A stretch of DNA of 64,000 nt from an uncultured Paracoccaceae bacterium (GTDB lineage Bacteria > Pseudomonadota > Alphaproteobacteria > Rhodobacterales > Rhodobacteraceae). The stretch covers positions 1,650,032-1,714,031 of the forward strand of contig CANMKS010000001.1 of the NCBI GenBank assembly GCA_947498645.1, read 5' to 3'. Of this stretch, positions 45,108-53,632 are shown piece after piece; positions within the stretch are counted from its first letter, which is position 1; each line of letters begins with the position of its first letter. Position numbers and translations under genes: made by a program. The notes below the pieces were generated by a model. The model had not been told where the DNA came from, did not search any database, and worked only from the letters and a program-made list of their open reading frames with translations.

Positions 45108-46706
45108 GTGATCGGGCTAGAGCTTTCGCCAGGTCATAACCTTGGCGCACGGGCGGGTGCGCTGCCGCTTGCCGCGTTCTTTCGCGCGGGTGGCGGGCGA
45201 CATGTCGCCCTTGCCGCCGGTCAGGATGACGGTCTGACCCTTTGGACAGAGGTTGGCCAGAACCATGCCGCCTGTCTGCGGTTGGACAATAATGATCCCT
45301 CCACCCGCTATTCCTGGCGCGAGACGTTGATCGCGGAATTGCGCAATATCTATGCCGTGGGTGAGATGGCGTTGACGGGGTCGTGGTCGCAGTTGCAGTC
45401 CTCGGGCTCTGGCCTTGCGGGCAGCTACACGGGCAACCGCGCGATCAGTACCAGTTCACTGACCGCCAAGGCCGCCGTCACCGTTGATCGGGTCGCACCA
45501 TATGATGTTTGGGTGCATTACACGGGCCGAACCAATGGGGCCTATCTGCGCGTGGATATTGATGGCGCACAAACGCTCGTGAACGAGATCGGGGATCCTG
45601 ACGGCCTTGGGTTCAAGGCGTTCCCGACCTATCATGCGAACGATCTGACCCGCCGACAATCCGTCAAGGTCGCCAGTGGTCTGACCGGTAGCCATCTTGT
45701 CGAGGTCAGCGTTGGCGGCGTTGCCAGCCCTGGCGGCAATGCCATCATGCTCGAAGCGATTGCAATCTCTGGTGATCTGTCTGATCCCCGTGTCCTGCCG
45801 CCGCTTTGGACGCCCAACACCAGCTATGGCATGGGTGATGAGGTGCAGTGGGGCGGGGTCTTTTATGCCGCCCGCGCCAATGGCGTCAGCGGAACGGTGC
45901 CCCCGACGCATGGTGGCGGGATTGCCTCGGACGGCGCTTTGGATTGGCGTGCCGACAACCGCCCGACCTATCCGCAGTTTGTTGCCATCGATTATGCGTC
46001 CGAGCGTAAATATGCGCTGCGGTTTGATGTGGATGGGGCGTTCACTGAACTGGGCGGTCAGACCCACGGGAATGAGGCGCTTGTGGCGCGCAATGTCATG
46101 CTGGATGGCGCGGCCTGGACCCCTGCGACAACGGGAAACGGGCTCAGCGTGGGTGCGCAACTGACGTTGACGGAGGATCTGAACTGGCAGACGCAGGCCG
46201 GTGCCCCGCTTGGCAATTGCCAGTTGGTTCGCAGTATCGCACCGGGAAGTGTCCGCCATGACGTTGCGGTCACAGCCACGGGGCCGCAGGCCGATGTGGC
46301 GTGGTTCTATGCCGGCATGTTGCCCATGGTGCATTGGGACGGTGAAAGTGCGACCACAGTTGTGGCCACGCTGGACGCGCCGGATGCCACGGTCACCTTG
46401 GCCGATCATGCCGGAGTGAACCCACCCAACATTGATTTTGCCGGTGCCAGCCGCCTTGGATTGACCGGGTCGGTGATGGGGCGTGGCCTGTTTTATGGGC
46501 ATGAGGCGGGTGCTGTGCCCGGTGCGGGCAATGTGCTGGATCAGTTCAACGCTTTCCTGCGCCCGAATTTGAACGCCAGAACGGCAAGCGGCGGGCTTGA
46601 TTGGGCTGCCAAAGCCTATGTGCAGGCGGACAATGGCGCCGGGCTGAGCTTTGGGTCCGGTGACGTGATCCGCTTTTTCAACCGTCATGTGATGATGGTG
46701 GGTTAG
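45108..46706 (+). CDS. GTA head-spike-like protein (GhsB / Rcc01080-like)
   Basis: 532 residues starting with GTG at 45108 (MIGLELSPGHNLGARAG), just after the GhsA-like stop. The protein is Gly/Ala/Thr-rich and beta-rich looking. A central carbohydrate-binding-like part (YDVWVHYTGRTNGAYLRVDI; LWTPNTSYGMGDEVQW resembles a chitin-binding CBM5/12-type motif) fits capsule binding. In Rhodobacter capsulatus the GhsA/GhsB pair forms head spikes that bind the cell capsule. Its location inside the polysaccharide locus supports the call. A phage tail-fibre-type protein is the alternative. Confidence 0.62.
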   Translation: MIGLELSPGHNLGARAGALPLAAFFRAGGGRHVALAAGQDDGLTLWTEVGQNHAACLRLDNNDPSTRYSWRETLIAELRNIYAVGEMALTGSWSQLQSSGSGLAGSYTGNRAISTSSLTAKAAVTVDRVAPYDVWVHYTGRTNGAYLRVDIDGAQTLVNEIGDPDGLGFKAFPTYHANDLTRRQSVKVASGLTGSHLVEVSVGGVASPGGNAIMLEAIAISGDLSDPRVLPPLWTPNTSYGMGDEVQWGGVFYAARANGVSGTVPPTHGGGIASDGALDWRADNRPTYPQFVAIDYASERKYALRFDVDGAFTELGGQTHGNEALVARNVMLDGAAWTPATTGNGLSVGAQLTLTEDLNWQTQAGAPLGNCQLVRSIAPGSVRHDVAVTATGPQADVAWFYAGMLPMVHWDGESATTVVATLDAPDATVTLADHAGVNPPNIDFAGASRLGLTGSVMGRGLFYGHEAGAVPGAGNVLDQFNAFLRPNLNARTASGGLDWAAKAYVQADNGAGLSFGSGDVIRFFNRHVMMVG

Positions 46707-46710
46707 CGCC

Positions 46711-48702
46711 TTAGCCAAACACAGGCCTGCCCCAAGGCCGCGCTGCGTTGTGTTGGCTTTCGCGGAGCGCGCGCCGGCTAACCTTGGTCAGCACAAGACC
46801 GGTCACCGGCGCGCCGGCATCGTGAAGTTTATCCAGCCCCGCTTGCACCATCGCAAGCGGGGTTTTGGCCCATTGCACCCCGTAGATCACCGCATCGGCC
46901 CGTTGCGCCCAAAGTGCTGCTGTCGGGTCGGTCAGGACAGGGGGCGCATCAATGATGATGTGATCATAGCGTTCGCGTAAAAGGCCGCAGATGCCATCGA
47001 GCCTGTCGGAGAGAATAGGATCGTCCGACCTGTTGCCCCGGCGTGCCAAGAGCAGATCAAACCCCAGCAGAGTATCATTGACCAAGGCATCCTGAAGCAG
47101 CGCGTCACCTGCAATCACATCGGCAATCCCGGCGGATGGTTGCAGGCGCAGGTGTTTGACAAAGCCGGGATTGGCCAGATCAGCACCAAGCAGCAGCACG
47201 CCCTTGCCTGCCTGGGCCAATGCGTGGGCCAGAGCGACTGCATGGGTTGTCTTGCCTTCACCGCTGTGACTTGCCGTGCAAAGGATCACCGCTGGGGTGT
47301 GGCCGTTTGCCGCCAGCATCAGTTCGGTGCGAATGGCCCGCATGGCTGGCGCAAAGCTGGCCATGGCACGCCGCAGTTGACGCAGGTTACGGATCCGGGT
47401 TTGGCGGGTCCGTGCAAAGACCGGCAGGCCGGTGGCGCTGTGCAACCGTGCAGGATCATTGGCCCCGTTGCGCAGGGCGTCCCGCAGGATGATCAGCGAC
47501 ACGCCCAGCAACACACCCAGCAGGGCCGCGATTTCAATGATCAGCAGTTTGCGTGGCCCAAGATATCGGGCCGAGGTGGCCGCGGTGATCACCTGACTGT
47601 TGGGGTGTTCCAGCCCGCGTTGGACGCGGGTTTCCTGTAACCGCGCCAAAAACGACTGGTAGAGCGCGCGGGTGGCGTCGGCCTCGCGCTGCATTTGATG
47701 CAGGCGCCCCAGCCCTGCGGATTGTGCCGTCAGTTGTGCCCGCAGCCTGTCGCGCTGCGCACCAATATCGGCGATTTCGGACCGGAGCTGTGCGATCTCG
47801 GCGGATTGGCGTGGGCTTTGTGGGGGAGAGGCGGATTGCAGCTGAGCCAGTGCGGCTTGTGCTGCATCCAACTGCTGTTCGGACAGAAGGATCTGGTTGC
47901 TCAGGCCGTCAAGTTTGGCGTTTTCCTGGATTTGCGCCGTTGCGATCAGATCGTTCACAGCCATTTCCTGCGCGCCAAGCTGCGCTTCGAGTGTCTGCAC
48001 GCGCGTGGCCAGCCAGTATTCGGCTGTCAGGGTTGCGGCATCTTTCAGGCGTTGCTGATCCGCGACATAGGCGGCGGCTGTGACATTGGCCAATGTGATG
48101 GCTTTCGCGTCAGAGCTGCTTTGTGCTCTAATTTCAAAGATATAGGTGTCCTCTGGCCGGGTGGCGGTCAGCGCGGCGCGCAGGTTCTGGATGGTCTTTT
48201 CGTATATCGCCGCCTGGTCCGGAGGTATGGGCGTGGTTCCGGCCAGAAGATGCCTGAGCCGCCCACGTATCGCTGTCACGGAATAGGGTGACGGGGTTTG
48301 CAGATAGCGGTTGAATTCGGGGTCTTCCAGCAAGTCTAGCCGATCGATCACCTGCCCGAGGATGCGGTTCGAGCTAAGCGCGGTCACTTCGGTATTGAGG
48401 CTGGAGGGATCAGGATCGGGCGCGTTCCATTGCTGTGTCACACCGCGCAGCGGCGTTGCAACCGCCTCGATCTGAAGCGTTGCGGTTGCCTGATATTGCG
48501 GGCTGGTCATGTGAAAGGCGTAATAGCCGCCTGACAGGACAGCGCAGATCGTGGTGAACAGGATCAGCAGTTTGCCGCGCCAAAGCGTCGACAGAAGACC
48601 CAGCAGATCAAGCGGCGCAACAGGCGCATACCGCTCTGCCAGCCGCGCCTCTTGTCCGGCCTCATGGGCAACTGTTTGATATGTCATTGCACCCGCATCC
48701 AT
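46711..48702 (-). CDS. Polysaccharide chain-length/export protein with BY-kinase-like ATPase domain (Wzc/ExoP type)
   Basis: About 663 residues. N-terminal Wzz domain with a membrane helix (LLILFTTICAVLSGGYYAF) and a periplasmic coiled-coil part (Gln/Ala-rich, about 240-360), a second helix (LLIIEIAALLGVLLGVSLII), then an ATPase domain with Walker A SGEGKTT, a Walker A' region VLLLGADLANP and Walker B HIIIDAPPV. The usual tyrosine-rich C-terminal tail is absent (ends ARPWGRPVFG), so it may be an ATPase without autophosphorylation. Start 48702 is tentative since no clear ribosome site is seen. Convergent with the spike gene. Confidence 0.88.
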   Translation of the reverse strand: MDAGAMTYQTVAHEAGQEARLAERYAPVAPLDLLGLLSTLWRGKLLILFTTICAVLSGGYYAFHMTSPQYQATATLQIEAVATPLRGVTQQWNAPDPDPSSLNTEVTALSSNRILGQVIDRLDLLEDPEFNRYLQTPSPYSVTAIRGRLRHLLAGTTPIPPDQAAIYEKTIQNLRAALTATRPEDTYIFEIRAQSSSDAKAITLANVTAAAYVADQQRLKDAATLTAEYWLATRVQTLEAQLGAQEMAVNDLIATAQIQENAKLDGLSNQILLSEQQLDAAQAALAQLQSASPPQSPRQSAEIAQLRSEIADIGAQRDRLRAQLTAQSAGLGRLHQMQREADATRALYQSFLARLQETRVQRGLEHPNSQVITAATSARYLGPRKLLIIEIAALLGVLLGVSLIILRDALRNGANDPARLHSATGLPVFARTRQTRIRNLRQLRRAMASFAPAMRAIRTELMLAANGHTPAVILCTASHSGEGKTTHAVALAHALAQAGKGVLLLGADLANPGFVKHLRLQPSAGIADVIAGDALLQDALVNDTLLGFDLLLARRGNRSDDPILSDRLDGICGLLRERYDHIIIDAPPVLTDPTAALWAQRADAVIYGVQWAKTPLAMVQAGLDKLHDAGAPVTGLVLTKVSRRALRESQHNAARPWGRPVFG

Positions 48703-48742
48703 TGGTTCGGCAGACTTGCTTTTGCAAAAGACCACACAGGGG

Positions 48743-48757
48743 TTAACCAAAATTTAA
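48743..48757. promoter_or_regulatory. Candidate CtrA-binding site between wzc-like and flippase genes
   Basis: Exact TTAA-N7-TTAA (TTAACCAAAATTTAA) in the divergent gap, 41 nt before the wzc-like start and 63 nt before the flippase start. A further TTAAC half-site lies at 48796-48800. Second full CtrA consensus of this locus. Confidence 0.58.
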
Positions 48758-48819
48758 TCTCAATGAATGACCACTGAAGCGGTGGTGCGGCTTGGTTAAC
48801 CCGTGCGGAGTGCTGTGGT

Positions 48820-50070
48820 TTGAGATTGAGACAAGAGATTGCACGTCTGGCAAAGGCCGCCGCCGCTGGAACCATGGTGGTGCGCGCGGGCATTGTCGGC
48901 GTCAATTTTGCCGTGATGATGGGGTTGGCCTACGCCCTTGGTCTGGAAGCCTTTGGTTCTTTGGCCCTTTGGTGGAGCATTGCCCTGGTTGCAGGCACCG
49001 CCTTTTCCTTTGGTGGTCCCTTGATCCTGCTGCGTGGGATGACTGACGGGAGCGGTATCCAATTTGCGGGCATCATGCGGGTTGCGGTCATCTATCCCGC
49101 AATGCTTGCCGCGCTGGCCTATGGTCCGCTGTGGGTGATGTGGCCTGCTTTGCCATGGCTGACACTGATCGCTGTTGCCTTGGCGACCAATCTGCTGAGC
49201 TGTCTGGCCAGCGTCCTGCGCGGCCTAGGTAGTGTGCAGGGGTCGATGATCCTGCGTGATGCTGGCCCGCAACTGGCGCTGGGTGCTGCGCTGGTGCTGA
49301 GATCGGGCGATGTGCAAGCCGGACTTGCCATGGCGGCGCTGTTGATGGCGTTGGTTGCCTGCGTGGCGATGCTGTGGATCACCCTGCCGCAGAGTGATGC
49401 GCGAAGGGCGTGGCCCAGGGATGCGGGTCCACTTTGGGGCGCGTCGGTGCTGGGTGTTGGCGTGGCGCAGGCTGATTTGATCGTTGGCGGGCTGTTTCTG
49501 CCGCCAGAGGTCTTCGGGCTTTACGCCATCCTGCGTCGCCTTGCCAATTTGATCGCATTGCCGGTCACCGTGGCCACATGGGTGAGTGCGGCACCGATCT
49601 CTGCCGCTTTTGGTGCGGGCGACGTGCATGGCTTGCAGCGCGCCAGTGCCGCAGGGAGCCGCATTGCCGTTCTGTCTGGCGGGGCCATCTTTGCGGCGGT
49701 GATATTGGCGCTGGCGTTGATCCCGCTCGCTGTGGCGCCGGGCCATCTGCACATCGCCCAAGGTGTTCTGGCGCTATTGGCGCTGGGCGGGTTTGTGCAG
49801 GTCTGGTTTGCCTCGGGGTTCACGGTTGCCACGTTATGCGGTTTTGCGCGCTACGCCGTTTTGGCGCGGCTTTCCATGGTGGGGCTTTATCTGGTGGCGG
49901 CCTTTGCGCTGGGCCCGGCGCTGACAGCCTTTGCCAATGCGGCGATCTATGTCGGGGCCATGAGCATCGGCAGTGTCGCGTTGTGGTGGGCCCTGCGTCG
50001 CACTGTTGGTGTGGACACCTCGGCCGGGGTGCTTTTGCAGCGGAGGGTCGCACGATGGAGAGCGCCCTGA
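48820..50070 (+). CDS. Polysaccharide flippase (Wzx-like, MATE/MOP superfamily)
   Basis: 416-residue membrane protein with about twelve hydrophobic segments, consistent with a lipid-linked oligosaccharide flippase. It begins with TTG (MRLRQEIARLAKAAAAGTMVV) with CGGAG 9 nt upstream; ATG 48874 is an alternative that would drop 18 residues. The 3' end overlaps the polymerase gene by 16 nt. Function is inferred from topology and the polysaccharide context. Confidence 0.82.
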   Translation: MRLRQEIARLAKAAAAGTMVVRAGIVGVNFAVMMGLAYALGLEAFGSLALWWSIALVAGTAFSFGGPLILLRGMTDGSGIQFAGIMRVAVIYPAMLAALAYGPLWVMWPALPWLTLIAVALATNLLSCLASVLRGLGSVQGSMILRDAGPQLALGAALVLRSGDVQAGLAMAALLMALVACVAMLWITLPQSDARRAWPRDAGPLWGASVLGVGVAQADLIVGGLFLPPEVFGLYAILRRLANLIALPVTVATWVSAAPISAAFGAGDVHGLQRASAAGSRIAVLSGGAIFAAVILALALIPLAVAPGHLHIAQGVLALLALGGFVQVWFASGFTVATLCGFARYAVLARLSMVGLYLVAAFALGPALTAFANAAIYVGAMSIGSVALWWALRRTVGVDTSAGVLLQRRVARWRAP

Positions 50071-51398
50071 TCATCGCGCTGGCCGCCTTTTGCACCGGAC
50101 TGCCGCTTTGGATGGGGCGGCGTTACGGGGTGGTGAGGGTTGTGTCGCCCATGCATTTGCTGGCCTATTTTGCGGCTTTCGGTTTCCTGATCAAAGTCAT
50201 CGTCTACAGTACGGTGCCGGAATGGGCGTTTTTTGCGCGGTTTGTCTCGACCCCCGGTGCACAGATGGTGGGCGCGCTTTATCTTGCCGGGTTTATCCTG
50301 TCGCTCTGTCTTGGTTATCGCTGCGCGGTGCGCCCGGTATTGACCGCGCCCCGAACCGCGGATGCGCGGCTGATCGCTGCGGGTGTCGTCCGGCAGGGTT
50401 GGCTATTTGTGGTCGCCTTTGGGGTCGCTGCCGTAACGATCATGCTTTTGATCCGGGCGCGGGGCGCTGATGCTGTGTCGCTTGATGTGCTGACGCAGTT
50501 GAATACGGCAAAGCAGATCAATGTGAACAGCAATGGTGTCGGCGCGACATTGGCGGGGATCAAGACCCTGTTTATTGTGCCCAAATTCGCCTTTGTCCTG
50601 CTTCTGGGGCAAGGGCTGGTGTTGCGCCATCGTTACCTTCTGGCGCAAGCGACTGTTCTGGCGGCGCTTGTCGCACTGATCGCATTGATGTCTGGCGACC
50701 GGTTTGAGCTGGTCGAGCTGCTGGTCTTTGCAGTGGCCACCTTTGCCATTCTGGGTGGGCGCATTGATGCGCGCGCCGTGGTTTGCATCGGCGTTGCGGC
50801 GGTAGCTGTCCTGCTGGCCTCTGCCTATATGACCGCCTTGCGCGGGCAGGAGGCCGGATTGCTGCATCAGGTCGTGGGATCCACCTATTTTCTGGATATC
50901 AATGCATCCGTGATGGTCACCGATCGGGTTACAGCGCCCATGTATCTGCTGGGCGAGAGTTATAGCTGGTGGAGTTTCGGCTGGGTGCCGCGTGCGCTTT
51001 GGATTGACAAGCCTGCCATTGATCTTGGGGTGTTTTTCAAACGCGATGTGATGGGGCTGGATACCGGCGGTGCGTTTAACGTGACCGGCCCTGGCGAAGC
51101 ATTTATCAACTTTGGCTGGGCGGGGATACTTGTGGGGTTGGTGTTGGGCTGGCTTTATCGCAGGGGCGAAGTGCTGCTGCTCGCGTCGCCTCATGTGCTG
51201 CGTCATGGGGCGTTCTGGCTGTACCCGCTCCTGTTTTATCCCTTTGTGCAGGCCACTTTGCAATCATCCTTCAGCGCCTTTGTCGTGGGTGCGGTGGCAC
51301 AGGCGGTGATCCTTGTGGTGATGCTGGCCGTCTTTGTGCCGCGCTACCGCGTCAGGCGTCCTTTTCATTCCAGATGGAGGCATTGTCATGCTGTTTAG
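50055..51398 (+). CDS. Polysaccharide repeat-unit polymerase (Wzy-like)
   Basis: 447-residue membrane protein with about eleven helices and a large loop containing INVNSNGVGATLAGIKT and the segment DTGGAFNVTGPGEAFINFGW, typical of O-antigen/oligosaccharide polymerases that keep a P-G-x-x-x-x-x-F-G motif. ATG 50055 has GGAGG 9 nt upstream; a longer in-frame extension inside the flippase gene is rejected. The 3' end overlaps the acetyltransferase gene by 11 nt. Confidence 0.83.
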   Translation: MESALIIALAAFCTGLPLWMGRRYGVVRVVSPMHLLAYFAAFGFLIKVIVYSTVPEWAFFARFVSTPGAQMVGALYLAGFILSLCLGYRCAVRPVLTAPRTADARLIAAGVVRQGWLFVVAFGVAAVTIMLLIRARGADAVSLDVLTQLNTAKQINVNSNGVGATLAGIKTLFIVPKFAFVLLLGQGLVLRHRYLLAQATVLAALVALIALMSGDRFELVELLVFAVATFAILGGRIDARAVVCIGVAAVAVLLASAYMTALRGQEAGLLHQVVGSTYFLDINASVMVTDRVTAPMYLLGESYSWWSFGWVPRALWIDKPAIDLGVFFKRDVMGLDTGGAFNVTGPGEAFINFGWAGILVGLVLGWLYRRGEVLLLASPHVLRHGAFWLYPLLFYPFVQATLQSSFSAFVVGAVAQAVILVVMLAVFVPRYRVRRPFHSRWRHCHAV

Positions 51399-51960
51399 AG
51401 CCATTCACGTTGTGCTGCGCGCCAGCAGAGCATTGGGGCGCAGGGTTGGCGCGCGGTTTGCCACGCGGCTGCACCGTGCTGCATTGGGTGGATTGGGTTC
51501 CGGGGCGGTCATTCAGGCCGGTGTGTCACTTACCCCGCCCGGAAATGTCCATGTTGGTTGCGGCTGTTATCTGTGGCGCGGGGTGCATGCATCGTCCGAA
51601 GTATCCGGCGGCGTTCTGAAGATCGGGGACCGTGTCCAGATCAACCGTGATGTGCATTTGGATTTCACAGGTGATTTGCGGATTGGCGACGATGTCATGA
51701 TCTCTGAAGGTGCTGTGCTTTATACCCATGATCACGGGCTGGACCCGCGCGCACAACCGGCACATTTCGCAAAATCAGTGGGGGCGGGCGCATGGGTCGG
51801 GATGCGTGCGGTGATCCTGCCGCAGTGTCAGTCTATCGGGGCGCACGCCGTGATTGGTGCCGGAGCGATTGTGACCCGTGATGTGCCCGCTGGGGCCATT
51901 GTGGCAGGCAATCCTGCGCGGATCATTGGGCAGCGTGACGCGGCAGCGGTGGCAGCATGA
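51388..51960 (+). CDS. Hexapeptide-repeat acyltransferase (polysaccharide O-acetylation)
   Basis: 190-residue left-handed beta-helix transferase. Hexad repeats run from about 60 to 175 (VHVGCGCYLWRGVHAS, LKIGDRVQINRDVHL, LRIGDDVMIS, GAGAWVGMRAVIL, IGAHAVIGAGAIVTRDV) and end with AGNPARIIG; a catalytic-type His lies in YTHDHGLD. Start 51388 has GGAGG 8 nt upstream. Probably acetylates a sugar of the repeat unit. Confidence 0.87.
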   Translation: MLFRAIHVVLRASRALGRRVGARFATRLHRAALGGLGSGAVIQAGVSLTPPGNVHVGCGCYLWRGVHASSEVSGGVLKIGDRVQINRDVHLDFTGDLRIGDDVMISEGAVLYTHDHGLDPRAQPAHFAKSVGAGAWVGMRAVILPQCQSIGAHAVIGAGAIVTRDVPAGAIVAGNPARIIGQRDAAAVAA

Positions 51961-53093
51961 AGATTCTGCATGTTACCCCGTCATTCTATCCCGCAACCTA
52001 TTGGGGCGGGCCGATCTGGTCGACCAAGGCCATCTGCGATGGGATGGCCGCGCGGGCCGGTGTTGCGCTGCGTGTGTTGACAACAGACGCGGCCAGCCCC
52101 GATCTGAAAGACAGGATCACACCCGCCGCATTGCCCTATCCTGTCACCTATGCGCGACGTCTGGCAGGGCATGCGATTGCACCGGGGTTATTGGCGCGTT
52201 TGCCAGCGGCTGTAGCCTGGGCCGATGTCGTGCACCTGACGGCCACTTACAATATGCCCACCTTGCCCACGCTGTTGCTGGCGCGGGCCTTTGGCAAGCC
52301 CGTTGTGTGGTCGCCGCGTGGTGCCTTGCAAGCCACAGCCGAGTGGGAGGATGCGCCGCGCCGCGCCACCAAGCGGATGTTTGCACGCACCGCAAATCTG
52401 ATCCGCCCACGCGATACGGTGTTGCATGTCACGGCCGCCAGCGAAGCAGCTGGCAGTGTCAGCCAGTTGGCGGGTATCAGGACCGTTGAAATCCCCAATG
52501 CTGTGGATGTCCCGCGGCAGATTAATCGCCGCCGTTCCGATCATACGGCTTGCCGCCTGATCTTTCTGGGCCGGTTGCATCCGAAGAAAGGCCTGTCGGT
52601 CCTGTTTGAAGCGATGGAGCGCCTGCCGAGCGGTTTTGTGCTGGATATCTATGGGACGGGCGATGCCGCCTATGTGGCCAAGTTGCAAAAAGCCGCAAAG
52701 CGCTATCATGGACGTGTCACCCTGCATGGTCATGTAGAGGGTGCTGCCAAAGCCGCGGCCTTTGCCCGTGCTGATCTTTTCGTATTGCCATCGCACTCAG
52801 AGAATTTCGGCATCGCCGTGGCCGAGGCGCTGGCCCATGGTTTGCCGGTGATCACGACAACAGGAACACCCTGGCAGGACGTCGAAAGGATGGGTTGCGG
52901 CCGGTGTATCGACCTTGCAAGGGACGATCTGACAGCAGAGATCAACCGGCTTGCGCAGGCTGATTTGGCGGCGATGGGTGCGCGCGGACGGGCGTGGATG
53001 ACACGCGATTTCTCACCCGCAGCGATGGTGGATGCATTTGCTGACCTCTACGCCATGCTGTGTCAGGAAACGCTTGCGCAGGTGCCCGCATGA
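51957..53093 (+). CDS. Glycosyltransferase family 4
   Basis: 378-residue GT-B fold enzyme. N-terminus MKILHVTPSFYPATYWGG; nucleotide-sugar domain with LIFLGRLHPKKGLSVLFEAM and the EX7E-type region ENFGIAVAEALAHGLPVITT. Start overlaps the acyltransferase stop by 4 nt. Adds a sugar to the lipid-linked repeat unit on the cytoplasmic side; donor and acceptor unknown. Confidence 0.9.
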   Translation: MKILHVTPSFYPATYWGGPIWSTKAICDGMAARAGVALRVLTTDAASPDLKDRITPAALPYPVTYARRLAGHAIAPGLLARLPAAVAWADVVHLTATYNMPTLPTLLLARAFGKPVVWSPRGALQATAEWEDAPRRATKRMFARTANLIRPRDTVLHVTAASEAAGSVSQLAGIRTVEIPNAVDVPRQINRRRSDHTACRLIFLGRLHPKKGLSVLFEAMERLPSGFVLDIYGTGDAAYVAKLQKAAKRYHGRVTLHGHVEGAAKAAAFARADLFVLPSHSENFGIAVAEALAHGLPVITTTGTPWQDVERMGCGRCIDLARDDLTAEINRLAQADLAAMGARGRAWMTRDFSPAAMVDAFADLYAMLCQETLAQVPA

Positions 53094-53632
53094 CCATCCG
53101 CGCTGATGTGACAGCAAACCGTGCCGCCACAAGCTGGAGCCGCCGCGAAAAGCTGGGGCGCGTGCTGTGGGCCTTGGCATATCCGCTGTTTCGGTTCAGC
53201 CCGCGCCCGCTTTGGGGCTGGCGTCGCTGGATGCTTCGCCGTTTTGGGGCGCAGATTGGCGCAGAGGTTCATATCTATCCAACTGTGCGCATGGCCGTCC
53301 CGTGGCATCTGCGTATCGGCGATCATGCGGCGGTTGGTGACCGTGCCATCCTTTATGCGCTTGGCCGAATTGATATCGGGCCGCGGGCCACGATTTCCCA
53401 AAATGCGCATCTGTGCGCGGGCACCCACGCCTGGCGCGAGGCCGCAAGACCGCTGGTCCGTGCGCCAATCACGATTGGCGACGATGCATGGGTTTGCGCC
53501 GATGCCTTTGTTGGGCCGGGTGTGCAGATCGGGGCGGGGGCGGTGCTTGGCGCGCGCGGTGTTGCGATGCGCGACCTTGCAGCGGGGCAGATCGGTGCGG
53601 GCAATCCGATGCAGGTGAGGCCTGCGACATGA
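53090..53632 (+). CDS. Putative colanic-acid-type acetyltransferase (WcaF-like)
   Basis: 180-residue hexapeptide-repeat transferase. The N-terminal region (WSRREKLGRVLWALAYPLFRF, PRPLWGWRRWMLRRFGAQIG) is characteristic of WcaF-like enzymes, followed by beta-helix repeats and AGTHAW with the catalytic-type His. Ends with QIGAGNPMQVR. ATGA overlap with the preceding glycosyltransferase fixes the start. Second acyltransferase of the locus. Confidence 0.87.
   Translation: MTIRADVTANRAATSWSRREKLGRVLWALAYPLFRFSPRPLWGWRRWMLRRFGAQIGAEVHIYPTVRMAVPWHLRIGDHAAVGDRAILYALGRIDIGPRATISQNAHLCAGTHAWREAARPLVRAPITIGDDAWVCADAFVGPGVQIGAGAVLGARGVAMRDLAAGQIGAGNPMQVRPAT

Noticed and set aside
44847..46706. Prophage remnant
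   Set aside because: No terminase, portal, capsid, tail or integrase genes nearby; the pair fits stand-alone GTA head-spike genes better.
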